Shown piece by piece: positions 9,558 through 20,774 of a DNA stretch of 64,000 bases. A program made the translations under genes and the position numbers. A model generated the notes under the pieces. It searched no databases and was not told where the DNA came from. It saw only the letters and a program-made list of their open reading frames with translations. Numbering within the stretch: position 1 is the first letter of the stretch; each line of letters opens with the position of its first letter. The DNA is taken from positions 186,001-250,000 of the forward strand of contig NC_079412.1 of NCBI RefSeq assembly GCF_026213295.1. Direction: 5' to 3'. This DNA comes from Gadus chalcogrammus (taxonomy: Eukaryota > Chordata > Actinopteri > Gadiformes > Gadidae).

Positions 9558-11318
9558 TCCTGGGAGCCAGTGAAGTTGGATGAGGACAGGGGTGATGTGG
9601 TCAGATGATTTGGTGCGGGTGATGATCCGGGCGGCTGAGTTCTGAATCATCTGCAGTCTGTTGATGAGTTTGGTGGGGAGTCCGGTGAGGAGGGCGTTGC
9701 AGTAGTCTATGCGTGATGTGACAAATGAGTGAACTAGGATTTCAGTGCTGGATTGGGTCAGTGATGGGCGGAGTCTGGCGATGTTGCGGAGGTGGAAGAA
9801 TGCAGTCCGGGTGATGTTGTGAATATGGGGTGCGAATGAGAGGGTGTTGTCCAGGATGACGCCGAGGCTCTTGACTTTGGAGGAGAAGGGTACTGGGAAT
9901 CCATCGATAATTATGAGTGGAGCTGGGGTGTGTTGTGATTTAGTGAGGGTGGATTTGGATCCGATGAGCAGGGCCTCGGTCTTGTTTCCATTGAGTTTCA
10001 GGAAGTTCCTGCTCAACCAGCTCCGGATCTCTTCCAGGCACGTGATGAGGGAAGTGGGGGGGATGGCAGCGGTGGGTTTGGTGGAGATGTAGACCTGTGT
10101 GTCGTCAGCGTAGCAGTGAAAATGGACCCCATGGTGACGGAGGAGTGTGCCCAGCGGGAGGAGGTAAGTGGTGAAGAGGAGTGGACCCAAGACTGACCCC
10201 TGGGGGACACCCAGTGAGACACCTGAACACCCAGACTTGTGGTTGCTTAGTTGAACAAATTGTTGACGGCCGGTGAGGTAGGATGTAAACCAGGAGAGTG
10301 CAGCACCAGTGATCCCAATACCAGCTAGGCGGTCCAGGAGCAGAGGGTGGGAGATGGTGTCGAATGCTGCACTGAGATCGAGGAGGATGAGAATGGTGAG
10401 TAATCCAGAGTCGGCTGCAAGGAGGAGGTCGTTGGTGATTTTGACTAGGGCTGTTTCAGTGCTGTGTTTTGGACGGAAGCCAGATTGGAACGGTTCGTGG
10501 AGATTGTTAGTGTCGAGGTGGGACTGTAGTTGTGCGGCAACCACCCTTTCAAGTGTTTTGGAGATGAAAGGGAGATTGGAGATGGGCCGGTAATGGTTAA
10601 GGTCAGTTGGGTCAGCACCAGGTTTTTTCAGGATGGGAGTGATGGCAGCCAGCTTGAGAGTGGGGGGTACAGTACCAGTAGTGAGGGAGGAGTTAATTAT
10701 GTTGGTGATCATGGGGGAGATGGACGGAAGACATGCTTTGACAAGGGAGGTGGGAAGAGGATCGAGCTGACAGGTGGTGGTTTTGGCTTTGCGAATGAGT
10801 TCTGAAACGGTCTTTTCTGTTACTAGGGTGAAGTCAGAGAGGGAGCTGATGAGAGGTTGGCCAGAGGTGATCATCCAGGGTGGGTCATCAGAGGGGGTGC
10901 GAGATGAGGCCAGTTGTTGGTGAATGGGATTGATATTAGAGCTGAAGAAGTCCAGGAACGCAGTGCATTGGGTGGTGGAAATGTCTGGAGGGAGAGATTT
11001 AGGAGGCTGAAGTAAGTGGCTGACTGTTGAGAAGAGGACTCTGCTGTTGCCTGTACCAGTGTTGATGAGGTTGGAGTAGTATGAGGTTTTGGCAGTAGTG
11101 AGGGCATTCTTGTAGTGATGGAGGTGGTCCGAATACATTTGGCGGTGTACAGTGAGTTGAGTCTTTTTGTAGAGTCGCTCCAGTCGACGACCAGTGGCTT
11201 TGAGCTGGCACAGATGAGGAGTGAACCAGGGAGCAGTGTGGGTGAATGAGACTGAACGGGTTTTCAGGGGGGCCAGGGTGGTGAGGGAGGAGGAGAGGCA
11301 GTTATTGTAGTGAGTCAC
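9558..11318 (-). pseudogene. LINE reverse transcriptase
   Basis: RT of the L2/CR1 group. The APWFTPHL linker region, the [10 protein letters not shown] region, then RT blocks with RPISNLPFISK, FQSGFRPKHST, DLSAAFDTI (first catalytic Asp) and [10 protein letters not shown], and CYADDTQVYI with the catalytic pair. After TSRIDYCNALL and NSAARII the frame reaches LHWLPG and then crosses into repeat R, so its native C-terminus is gone. The endonuclease frame (11323-12012) is in a different register, so one small indel near 11320-11340 separates the two halves of what should be a single ORF2. Confidence 0.88.
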
Positions 11319-11322
11319 CAGG

Positions 11323-12012
11323 TCAGTCAGGGTAGGAGCTGATCAGGGTGGAGAGGTCTGTGGTGTTGATATGTTTGATGTTTCTGAAGGAGATGGTCCG
11401 TTGTTCCTTGGTTTTGTGTAGTTGGGTATGAATGTCAAAAAGTACAGCTTTGTGGTCAGAGATGGGGAAATCAATGACATCAAGGTTAGTGGGAGTGATG
11501 TCAGTGCAGCAGATTAAATCCAGAATGTGACCTTTGTTATGGGTTGGGAGGGTGACATGTTGTGTGATGCCAAGACAGTCCAGAAGTGATGTGAAGTCAT
11601 TAGCAAAAGTACAGGATGGGTTGTCAATGTGGATATTGAAATCACCAAGGAGGATAACAGTGGGGGACATTGCACATACAGATGTAAGTAGTGATGAGAA
11701 TTCATTGAGGAAAACGGCAGAGGGTTTTAGTGGTCTGTAAATGTTGACAATGATAGTGGGTTTGGGGCCTGTGAGTTTTACAGCTAGACATTCAAAGGAC
11801 GATTGATGGGGGACTGTGACAGTGGTGACTTTGATTTTATCACGGTGGAGGAGAGCGAGGCCACCCCCCCTCCCATTAACCCAGGGTTTACTAATAAAAG
11901 AAAAACCTGGTGGGACAGCCTCATTTAAATGGGAGAAGTCATTTGGCTGTTGCCAGGTCTCAGTGAGGCAGAGGCTCACTAGGCTCTGGTCAACAATAAA
12001 GTCATTTATCAA
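11323..12012 (-). pseudogene. LINE APE-like endonuclease domain
   Basis: 229 codons matching the apurinic/apyrimidinic-type nuclease of L2/CR1 LINEs, which nicks the target DNA. Visible landmarks are LCLTETW (catalytic Glu), GGGLALL, the NIYRP block, LLGDFNIH (catalytic Asp and Asn), HILDLI, and the terminal ISDHKAV with the catalytic His. Its N-terminal residues (LLNTRSLSNKA) lie on the far side of the nested insertion at 14901-14935. Confidence 0.88.
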
Positions 12013-12889
12013 AAGGGCCTCAGGGCTCTAAACTAACATTTTTCACTGGTTGCACTGGTGCGCCTAACTTTTTTTATTAGGTGCACCAGCACAAAAGTTA
12101 GGTGCACCCAAATTGTCGACCATATCGCATTCAACACTGCAGTTTTACAGGTTCACGTTTTTTAAATAGCTGTCCATGTAGGCAATATTGACTTCTAAAT
12201 GATGAACTAAGAATCTGGTCAACCTAATGTTCTTTATTTGAATATTTGCACAAGAAAGGTAATTTCACTGAAACATTTGGTGCTGTAAGTGCCTCACTGA
12301 GCTGCAATTTAAACTTAAACATCTGAAGATAAATGAAATAAAAGAAAATCTAATTAAAAGTGCAAGTGTTTTAAACTGAAACTTCAAACTGAACATCTCA
12401 TGGCTCCAGGTCTTATGGACTATCCTCAATTGCAGTCACATGCCCCTCTGATGGCCAACTCATGTAGTTTGGCCTTCTTGATCTTTGGCAATAGCCCGGG
12501 CTATTATTTGTTTTCTATCACTGAACTTTCGAACAAAACTCTTGCTCAGCAACGATGGGAAATAGCCTACTATCAAATGCATTATTTAAACCAGTATGAA
12601 TATTACCGTAGGCCTATATGTTTACCAGGCAATTGAATAACGCCTGCACACACACACAGGCACGCACGCACGCACGAACACGCAGAGTGGTAATCGGGAG
12701 AGTTGGGAGAATTCCCGGTGGCCCGTTAACGTTTCGGGCGGCGCCGGGTCAACGTTGCAACCAATTCCGTTTTGTCTAGAGGGGAGTAACTGAGCGCCCC
12801 CTCCCGAAGTGGAACAGCCCAGGTCGGCCTTGAACTGCGATTGGTCAGAAAGACGTAACAGCTAATGACAACATTGAACTCTCATGCAG

Positions 12890-14253
12890 GGCCCCGTTTC
12901 CCGAAAGCGTCGTTAGCCTAAGTGGATCGTGAAGTGCGTCGAAAGGGCATCGTAGAGTTTTCACCGCGTTTCCCGAAAGCATCGTGGGGAACGAACGTCT
13001 TGAAAACGCTCGTAGCTAACAAGTACTCCAGGGGTGCTCGTAGGTACTCGTAGGAGGACGCTAAGAGCATCGTCAGCTATAGCCTCAGTGGCGACACCAT
13101 CGGACATTCCGTCTATTGGATGCGTTTTATTAAAACGCATTGCGCCTTTATGTTCTTAGTTTGGTAATTAATAAAGATTATTAATTAATTTATTAATAAA
13201 GATGTTAAAATGGCCAAAATAAAACGGGACAGTCCAGAAAATGTTTGCGCAGGCAGGGCACTCAAAATGTGTGAGAGAAAGTGGGGGGATTTGTGCAGAC
13301 TGACATAGGCTACTCATAAAACGTAGCATAAAATAATGTAAAAAAATAAATAAATTAAAACAATTAAAAAAAATAAAAAATAAAGAAATAAAATAAATTA
13401 TAAAAAACAAGCAAAGGAGCAGGCAAAAGGCTGGGATATGGTGGGGATTGGTCACGTTGACGGGAATGTTTAGTGACATGTGGGAGGGTGGAGGGGGTTA
13501 AAAAAAAGTCTCAATCACTCTTCGACGCGCATGAAAACCAGCCGCGTAGTTATGAGGGAGGCCGTCCTCACACCGATCTTCCTCGTCGTCATCGTCCTCA
13601 GCGTCCTCCGGTTCAAGCAATGCCACCCCAGCCTTAGCTGCAATGTTGTGCAACATAGCCGTCACACATATCACGGCGCATGACTTGGCCGGCGAAAACT
13701 GGAGCCCTCCGCCTGACCTGTGAAGGCATCTAAAGCGCAACTTCCACCTCCCGATCGTGCGCTCAACGATGCACCGGGCCAGACGGTGGGCTTCGTTGTA
13801 TTCCTCATCAATACGTCTCCCGGGTTATTCACAGGTGTGAAGAGGAATTATTTAAGGGGGGAAAATGCCGTGAAACGCACAGTGCATTCAGGATTAGGAC
13901 TGATATATTTCGGTTTAAGCCTAATCAATTGTGTTTTAATGTCTTTAGCATTCATATAATTGCAGTCTATTTTTTTCGTAGGCTACTCTGCTGTTGTCCT
14001 TGATGGGGATATATTTTAACCCTTTTTAACACAATTTTCCTGCGACATTCCTGCGTCTCCCCCTCCTACGGAGCCCATTTCAGCACCGTGTCGGTAGACA
14101 GTTACAATCCTACGACGTCGTGAGTGCAGCGAATGCGCGTTCACGTTAAGAGGAGTTTCGGGAAACGCTCCAAAGAAATTGACGATGGATCGCAAGATCC
14201 ATCGTGAGAATGATCGTACGAGCGTGGATCCATCGTTATCGGGAAACGGGGCC
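12890..14253 (-). mobile_element. PIF/Harbinger element, internally deleted
   Basis: Inverted ends GGCCCCGTTTCCCG at 12890 and CGGGAAACGGGGCC ending 14253, with a three-base duplication CAG on each side (12887-12889 and 14254-14256). A three-base duplication is normal for PIF/Harbinger. It carries only the C-terminal part of a Harbinger transposase (13498-13820), so it depends on a helper element. A short AC repeat lies just outside its right end (14270-14300). Confidence 0.8.
13498..13820 (-). pseudogene. Harbinger transposase C-terminal remnant
   Basis: Minus-strand frame encoding a block like the end of HARBI1-type nucleases: NEAHR, RCIVERTIGRWKLRFRCL, SGGGLQFSPAK, CVTAMLHNIA, followed by an acidic stretch. 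In this family the ERT-G--K-RFRCL segment lies close to the last catalytic Glu. The N-terminal half with the other catalytic residues is missing and replaced by AT-rich DNA. Confidence 0.75.
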
Positions 14254-14267
14254 CAGGCTCGAACAGA

Positions 14268-14300
14268 GTGACACACAAACACACACACACACACACACAT
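14268..14300. repeat. (AC)n microsatellite
   Basis: Run of alternating AC immediately right of the Harbinger element. Confidence 0.9.
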
Positions 14301-14900
14301 AGTTTTTCACCCACTCCGTATCCAGCTTATTCCATGCTTAAAGCACCCAGGCTACTATGCGGCGAGCTGGGGCTCTCATGTTCTCCCCTGCGGTGTATAC
14401 CTTGTCCGCATCCCCTGCCATCCAGTTGTCATACGATTCATGCAGACTGGTTTTGAACGGCTGATTCCATGGATGTAGCCTACTTTGCGTGTGCCGTGTT
14501 TTCCCGCCGATGTGGCGAAGCTGTATGGTTATGCTGTTGAGAGCTTAAATAAATGCACGATATAAGTTGACTGAACAATTATTGAAGTTTAACATTTTGT
14601 TCAGCAAATTTGACAACTGACAGATGCAATATTGTAGCCAGTGAAAATCGCAAAATTCTGACGAGCATTCTTAAATGAAGTAGAATAAACAGGAATATCT
14701 GGACCACGGCCAATCAGAGGGGGGTCCCGCTCTTCATTATCTCTGATTGGTTTGGACCATGATATGGGCCTTTCAGAGTCGCAGAGTTTTTTTCTTTTTG
14801 AACGGCTGGTTGCACCGGTGCGACCTCAGATTTTTTTTAGTCGCACCATTGAGAAATTAGGTCGCATGTGCGACCAAATTGGTCGCACTTTAGAGCCCTG

Positions 14901-15260
14901 GGCCTTATTACTGAGGGATCTGGTGTTCAGCAGACAGAGTTTCAGACAGATGAGTGGAGTGTAGCAGGTTGCTTTGAGCAGAGGAGACAGTACACTGTGA
15001 TTGACAAGACTGACCGTACGGGCTGTGCGAGGAGGGGGGCGGGGCCCAGTGGACCAGAAGGAGCGGATGTTTTTGTTGCTGTTGTGAGCGTACTGAAAAT
15101 TCCGCCCGGAGCCTCGGTGGATGTATTTTGGTCGTTTGAGAATGTCGTGGTGGGATGCAAGCTGAGGTGGGGGGGTCCTTGAGGAGATCTGGAGACGTAA
15201 CATCTCCGTTAACGAGTAACGGAGCGGCAGAGATGCGCTCGTGACGTGAGAGTCAAACAT
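14901..15260 (-). pseudogene. LINE ORF2 N-terminus and leader
   Basis: Minus-strand frame whose last part, KLCLLNTRSLSNKA, is the start of the APE endonuclease of the LINE continued at 12020. Upstream is a basic, poorly conserved stretch with many Arg, Ser and Pro. The portion beyond 14900 belongs to the inserted element and not to this protein. From 15260 to about 15470 lies GC-rich leader with no frame. Confidence 0.75.
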
Positions 15261-15660
15261 AGCGCAATCCAGAGGAACAGGTTAAAATCCACAGGTTGTG
15301 AAGTCGGCAGCGGCGTAAGACAGCGGTAGATCCAGGCGATTATGGTGAAGCCACAGAGCCAGCACAGCGGAGGTGGATAATCCACCAACTGTCAAACAGC
15401 TGCACGACTCCACGCACAAAACAAAACAAGCAAAAATAAAGAAAACTGACGCACTTACAACAGCGAAAAGCAACTATATATAACTAGTAAACTAGTAAAC
15501 TACTATAGACAAAAAATAACAAAATGTTCAATGCATTCGTGAAAAATATTAAAAATACTGAATAAAAACAAGCCAGACAGAGCAGCGTTAGACTCGCCAG
15601 CGTCCCCGTTACTAGGCAACCTAAATAAACCAAAACATAAAATTATTGTTTTATTTACAG

Positions 15661-15705
15661 TATGCCCTTTACAAAGTGATGGATGCACCCTTTGACTTCA
15701 CTGTT
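15661..15705 (+). pseudogene. Possible host-gene exon A
   Basis: 45 bases in phase 0 preceded by a TTTATTTACAG acceptor and followed by GTAAGT. They encode YALYKVMDAPFDFTV. This is the first of four exon-like blocks on the plus strand before 18070. No known family is recognised from this exon alone. Confidence 0.35.
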
Positions 15706-15785
15706 GTAAGTTCCCTTGCTTATTCAAAGCTATCTAAAAAGTTATTTTATATTAAGGCTGATATATATTTTTTCTATTTTATTAG

Positions 15786-16071
15786 ACTGATATGCCGGCA
15801 TTGAGTGATGGTGGTGTATCATGCTGATCGAAAATCTTGACCTTGGAAGGTAAGGCCAAATTATGTTCACCTTTGTTTGACTAAGAAATGGTTACACATG
15901 AGTGTCGCTTGTATTTGTAGTGTATTAATTTCTCTTTCTTCCTTTAATTCTTAATATTTGAGCCATGGCAAACTCTTTGCCCACTGTACCGACGCATCTA
16001 AGGCTCTTCTTCGGGGTGAGGTGCCACCAGTTTTTAAACTGAAGATGAGAAGGCGAGATGACATTCATGAG
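15786..16071 (+). pseudogene. Possible host-gene exons B and C
   Basis: Exon B (15786-15849) lies between a TTATTAG acceptor and GTAAGG but has an in-frame stop, so it is decayed or the phase is wrong. Exon C (15963-16071) follows an AG and ends at GTAAGT. It encodes HGKLFAHCTDASKALL, a GEVPPVF segment and the basic tail MRRRDDIHE. Intron phases join C to the block at 17788 only approximately. These look like remains of a spliced gene, not a transposon that I know. Confidence 0.35.
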
Positions 16072-16378
16072 GTAAGTTTTTATTTATATTTTTTTAATGC
16101 TGTTAACGTTAAGTTGTATTTGTTTGTTCTTTTTTTGTTCATTTACTCCTACAACAATCTTTAATTTCCCTGATCCTTCCACCAGTCAGTCATGACAATA
16201 ATCTTTTGTAAAGAATGTGCCATCCTCCTAGGTGTGATGGTCTTTCATTATTTTAAGTATTTAAAGAGGACAAAATGATTCTGGTGTTCAACTTACTCAG
16301 TGTTCAACAGTTTCAGGTCCTCCTCTCTGTAGACAGACTTACCCCCTCCAGTTATGTGTCCCACCAGTGGTGTTGTTG

Positions 16379-17633
16379 CCTAATTTCAGAGGTGTCAAGT
16401 AACGAAGTACAAATACTTTGTTACCGTACTTAAGTCGAAATTTCGGGTATCTATACTTTACTGGAGTAATTATTTTTCAGCCTACTTTTTTACTTCTACT
16501 TCTTACATTTTCACGCACTTATCTGTACTCTCTACTCCTTACTTTTTAAAAATTGCCTCGTTACTCCTATTTAATTTCGGCTTGTTTTTATTCTACCGGC
16601 GTTCAAAAAAACACAAAAACAAAAAAACCTATCCAGATAATTTGCGCCATCGAATAAAGTGAATTTGATTGGTTGGATGAGAATAGAAACATATATCATT
16701 CTAACACCCTATTGGTTTATAGACGATCCATGGCACCTGAGCATGACCAGAGCCCGTCTTCATTCTCTGACATGACATAAATCGCGCCACATTCCAGCTA
16801 CGAAATAGCAGACGTAGATGAGCGAAATGTCCCAACCAAGCACCAGTGACGAGGTTGGTAGCCAAGAAGAACAGCCAACACTTCTACATCCCTGGCCGTA
16901 CATGGAAGAATTTTTTGAAATGGTTGGATGCAAAAACAACTCAGTTCTTACTTGTTACATCTTAAATTCCTGCAGCTAAGCTTGGATACATACATTTACA
17001 TTTCCAATAAAGGCTTTTGGTAACATGCCTCTGAAGTTTGACTTTTTGCACCATTCCAAATAGTTACAGTATTGGAAATAGTCATCATATCTTCCGCTCC
17101 ATGAAACACATGTTAATGCTCAGTAGTACACATACATGGTTCTTTAATGTATTTGCATTGTACTAATATGCGTTCATTTTCAATGGGCATAAATGTGTCT
17201 GAAACAGGTGCATCCCAATTTTTTCAACATTAACATTATAGTCATTGGATGGCCTTTAGAAAAATGTTTTTTGGGGGGAAGTGGGGCAGTGTGCTATAGA
17301 GGTGTTCTGTGTGTGTGTCACTGATTCACGGATGGGATAAATGCAGAGACCAAATTCCTTGTATGTGTGAGCATACTTGGCAGAAAAGATGATTGTAATT
17401 CTATAGGCCCCTATGGCACGGCCAAAGCTTTTGCCCTTACTGGTATTTGTTTCCCCTTGCATTACTTTTACTTTAATACTTTAAGTAGTTTTGAAACCAG
17501 TACTTTTATACTTTTACTTAAGTAAAAAGCTTGAGTTGATACTTAAACTTCTACAGAAGTATTTTTAAACGCTAGTATCTATACTTCTACTTGAGTAATG
17601 AATGTTAATACTTTTGACACCTCTGCCTAATTT
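16379..17633. mobile_element. Tol2-like hAT MITE with 8-bp duplication
   Basis: Element 16387-17625, with ends CAGAGGTGTCAAGTA and the inverse TTGACACCTCTG. Both flanks are CCTAATTT (16379-16386 and 17626-17633), a perfect eight-base duplication. The subterminal AGTACAAATACTTTGTTAC / TACTTAAGTA blocks are typical of the Tol2 group of hAT elements. It lies in an intron of the possible host gene. Confidence 0.92.
16827..16979 (+). pseudogene. hAT transposase N-terminal remnant
   Basis: Fifty codons from an ATG: an acidic start, then HPWPYMEEFFEMVGCKNNS followed by a cysteine region. This is the approach to the BED zinc finger of hAT transposases. The frame stops where the finger should continue. 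It shows that the MITE derives from an autonomous hAT by internal deletion. Confidence 0.65.
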
Positions 17634-17787
17634 GATGTGTTATTATCTGGATGGGCTTGTCTGCAGTCCTGGGTGTAGAACCTTACAGTTCCAAGTCTTA
17701 GTTTAAGTAACTAACTGGTTGCAAAAATAATATAATTGAATATAAAATGATTCCAACTTGGTGGTATTTCATTTTCCATTAAACAAG

Positions 17788-18066
17788 GGCCACTTAACAA
17801 CATCGTGGCTGGAGTTGCCTGGCTGCGTCAGAATGCAGGTTTGCTCAGGGGGAAGGTGGTCGAGCCCGCGTTTCAGAATATGGATGCAACAGAACAGCAG
17901 GAGCTCCTGGAAAGGATACGTTTTTCAAATGATGAAGAAGAAAAGTATCCCCTGCTCTTCACCTTTTGATTTCAAGGAAGACATGGAGGTCTTCCTTAAC
18001 ATGACAGCTGAGGAGGATCTTCGAGTCAACGACATGTTCCTGGGTCGCTGGGTGGACACTCATTGA
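17788..18066 (+). pseudogene. Possible host-gene last exon with frameshift
   Basis: After an ACAAG acceptor one frame reads GVAWLRQNAGLLRGKVVEP and continues through a Glu-rich stretch to LLFTF and a stop. Shifting by one base at the TTTT run (about 17965) continues as DFKEDMEVFLNMTAEEDLRVN and ends FLGRWVDTH at 18066. A one-base insertion therefore probably broke it. The W-L-R-x-N, V-x-E-P and EDMEVFL...LRVN pattern reminds me of the SMC5 hinge region. That is from memory, weak, and odd because the stop follows at once. Confidence 0.35.
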
Positions 18067-18071
18067 CATTG

Positions 18072-18072
<1 letters not shown>

Positions 18073-18142
<70 letters not shown>
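18073..18142. repeat. (TG)n microsatellite, left of the RLE element
   Basis: About 35 uninterrupted TG units directly after the stop of the possible host exon and directly before LINE-like coding DNA. A second (TG)n tract lies at the other end of that element (23129-23159). Confidence 0.95.
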
Positions 18143-18143
<1 letters not shown>

Positions 18144-18158
18144 CAGAGTAAATGTGCA

Positions 18159-18419
18159 GTGCTTTGGGAGAGGAGGAGCGGAGGCAACCGCTGGTATAGA
18201 GCCAAGACTGACCAACCTCCTTCCCTCACCATCTTAGGCCAGCCACTCAGAGTGTATGCCAGACAAGAAAGCTACACCTACTTAGGGCATAAATTCAACA
18301 TCGCGGGAGATTGGAGCCAACAAGTGACCAATCTGGTTCAGCAGTTTATTAGCAGACTGGACCTGATTGACACTTCACCTCTCCCAGCTACTCTGAAAGT
18401 CCATGCAATCAGAGATATA
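18159..18419 (+). pseudogene. RLE-type LINE, end of RT and thumb
   Basis: The frame has the ESYTYLGHKFNIAGDW block, like the YLG motif that follows RT motif 7, then a helical thumb with ISRLDLIDTSPLPATLKVHAIRDI. It continues after the Harbinger insertion at 21027 as AFAKIQHLF. The catalytic YADD part lies upstream and was lost by 5' truncation. Confidence 0.7.
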
Positions 18420-18951
18420 GGCTGTGTCCCAATTCATAGGACGCATCCTTCGTAGACCGTGTCCTTCGAAGGATGCGGCCTTCGTAGACCGCGAAGGACA
18501 CTCCGAAGGCCGAAGAAATGGGACGGTCTAGCCTACGGAACATTTCTGGTTTACGTAACAAACCGTTACCGCCCTTTCACTTGCGTGACCACGCTGCTCC
18601 TGTCACCTAGCAACCCTGACAGCTGAACTGACCTGTTAGTAAACAGAAGTTAAACCGGACAGCGCGAAAAAAAGAAACCAACAACAATTATTATTGATCA
18701 TTATGTTTTGTATATAGTAGTTTTATAATAATTGTTGTAAATAGTCACATGAATGTTTGTTGTAAATAGTTTTATTGTTGTATATATGTTTTATAAGTTA
18801 TATACGAATACATTAGTCAATACAAAAAAGTTAGTAAGGGTTTTAATAAATAGTTAATCAAAAAAGTTAGTTAAATAGTTAATTAAATAAGTTAGTTTCA
18901 ATAAATATGTAAATAATAATAAACAATGTGTTAAATATAACAGAACATAAG

Positions 18952-20774
18952 TTATAAACGCTCCAAAATTGAGAAAAACCTATCCATTCTTTCCCTGCTT
19001 TCCTGGGCTTTCCTCTCCTCTGCCTCCCTTTGTAGCCTCATGTCCTCTTTTATTAACTGGAACATTTACATTTTACATTTAGGGCATTTAGCAGATGCTT
19101 TTATCCAAAGCGACTTACAATAAGTACATTTGTCATAAGAAGTGCATCAATATATCGCTGTCGGTACAGAAAGGATGTTCATAGAACCAAGTACCACAAT
19201 CGCTAGGCTAACCCATTCCCCGTGTTACAGCCATGATAGCAGCTACTGCAGTTGCTACACAGTTAAGTACTATAATACAATACAATACAACACAGTGTAC
19301 AATGGTGGCCAGAAGGGGGAGGGTGGCTATGCAGTCGAGGTGAACTCTGAACAGGTGAATCTTGAGTCCTTTTCGGAAGATAGTGAGCGACTCTGGAACA
19401 TGTCTTCTTCTCTGTCCCTCTTTCTGGACCTTGGCCCTCGCTGTCTTTCCTCCTCCTGATCCTTGTCCTCCACCTCCTGATCCACCACTGCTGTACTTGG
19501 CCCCGGTGTGTTCTCAGGGATGGATGCAATTAGGACAGGGGGGTTGGTGGAATGCCTCTGTCCCAATCCAATACCTTATCCATGGGGACAAACCAGGGCC
19601 AAGTGGCAGCAGTGGGTTTCCCACCTACCCCCTCTCCTGACCCAGGATACTTGCAATCCTAAGGCAGAGGAAATCAATCATGGCAGTTAACAAGAGCAGT
19701 ATCAAAACAAATTTCAGCAAAAGTTTTTCTTTGCCTGCGGGGGAGTCACCTTACCCTGCAGGCCTATTTCCTCCAGAATTGTCCTAAACACAGAGACATT
19801 GTTAATCAGAGAAAACAAGAGACACATTATCAATCATGTTAATAGCCCATGTTAACAATAGGCCATTTATAATATATATATTTGACCATCTTGTAAAGGT
19901 TACATTTAAATTAGCCCTCATCCTATATGAAGCCCATAATAATAATAAGACAACCAGTAGAAGTCAAAACACCCTTTTTCTTTGTGGGTTTTTCTAGTGC
20001 TGTCTAGTACTGATGCGAGCTGTGACTTTTTTTGTCTTTCTTTCTTTCTTTAATAACCCAAAATAGGACATCGTAGTAAACGATTTCTGGGGATGTTGTA
20101 TCCGTCCTGCTGTTTAATGAGGGCTAATTTAACTAACCTTTAAAAGATGGTCAAATGAAGATATATAAATGGCCTATAATAATTTTTATAAACTAACTTA
20201 CGATATAAATAAACAATTGTTTCTTTACCCCCAAGCCACACTTGCTGAGTATTTCATCCCGGTGAACAGCTCATCCTTCTCCCCCCACAATAGAATAAAT
20301 CGAGCAGTATGCTGCTGGCTCCCTAAACCAAAACCAAATGTTAGAATTAGTTTTGCTTTACACTACCAAACAAAAGCAGCTTAAATAGCAAAATAACCAA
20401 GTTAACTGTGTAATCAATCCCAACGTCTGTAACGTTACGGTCTGAAAACCAGGGTCCACAACCTGTGTTCGCGTTGGTCCATTTATCTAACGTTACAGAA
20501 TAGCAAATTATCGATATAATCGACACAATTTCGGTAAATATAACCATTTTAACCTCTTAAATTTGAAACTATAGGGCTTAACGGGTGTTCTTAGTTGACG
20601 TTACAGCGTCACTAACTGTAACGTTACCTTACTTATATTGCCTATTACTTTAATGAAAAAAGTTAAGGGCCCTTGTTTCTTTTAACATTTGTATCGTTAA
20701 ATACTCGAGTGACTAGAAACCAAATACTTACATTTAAATGCAGAACTTAAATCGCCATTCTCCGCCATCTCCAT
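18952..20774 (-). pseudogene. Harbinger-associated trihelix (Myb/SANT-like) DNA-binding protein
   Basis: Minus-strand exons: 20732-20774 (MEMAENGDLSSAFK, donor GTAAGT); 20229-20322 (W, then ARFILLWGEKDELF and SASVAW); about 19730-19783 (TILEEIGLQGKVTP); and 19658 to 18952. The last exon has DCKYPGSGEG, WPWF, then an acidic/Arg-rich linker and a C-terminal helix RMDRFFSILERL. The layout is a trihelix domain followed by a coiled tail, as in the DNA-binding partner encoded by Harbinger elements. The WDNLKKK-type helix is missing, there is a one-base shift near 19575, and a LINE piece is inserted at 19066-19392. The gene is therefore dead. Confidence 0.7.
19057..19401 (-). mobile_element. LINE 3'-end fragment with 9-bp duplication
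   Basis: Insert 19066-19392 flanked by CTGGAACAT (19057-19065 and 19393-19401). On the minus strand it encodes the last residues of a LINE ORF2 (ESL-IFRKGLKIHLFRVH). It ends with the very common fish motif TTTGGATAAAAGCATCTGC and an ATGTAAAATG tail. It interrupts the trihelix exon, and its removal restores the frame. Confidence 0.85.

Larger units (their letters stand above)
12021..14900. mobile_element. hAT-like non-autonomous DNA transposon
   Basis: Ends are inverted: CAGGGCTCTAAA at 12021 and TTTAGAGCCCTG ending at 14900. Subterminal blocks also resemble each other (the GGTTGCACTGGTGCG and GGTTGCACCGGTGCG region). The flanking duplication is GGCCT (12016-12020 and 14901-14905), five bases rather than the usual eight of hAT. 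The LINE frame on both sides confirms these borders. Inside, a Harbinger element occupies 12890-14253. I see no transposase of its own. The CAGGG end fits hAT; a five-base-duplication hAT group is an inference. Confidence 0.75.
9558..15470 (-). mobile_element. L2-like LINE, split by a nested DNA transposon
   Basis: The minus-strand LINE consists of 9558-12020 plus 14901 to about 15470; the gap is the insertion at 12021-14900. Removing the insertion rejoins the reading frame exactly, giving NTRSLSNKA followed by LLINDF. It carries an APE-type endonuclease and RT, but its last ~100 codons and 3' end are replaced by repeat R. The 5' limit near 15470 is estimated from the end of LINE-like leader sequence. 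Confidence 0.85.

Noticed and set aside
9844..11107. Several 60-95 codon plus frames
   Set aside because: Antisense shadows of the LINE reverse transcriptase.
18026..18232. Minus frame with a His-Thr repeat
   Set aside because: Translation of the (TG)n microsatellite; not a gene.
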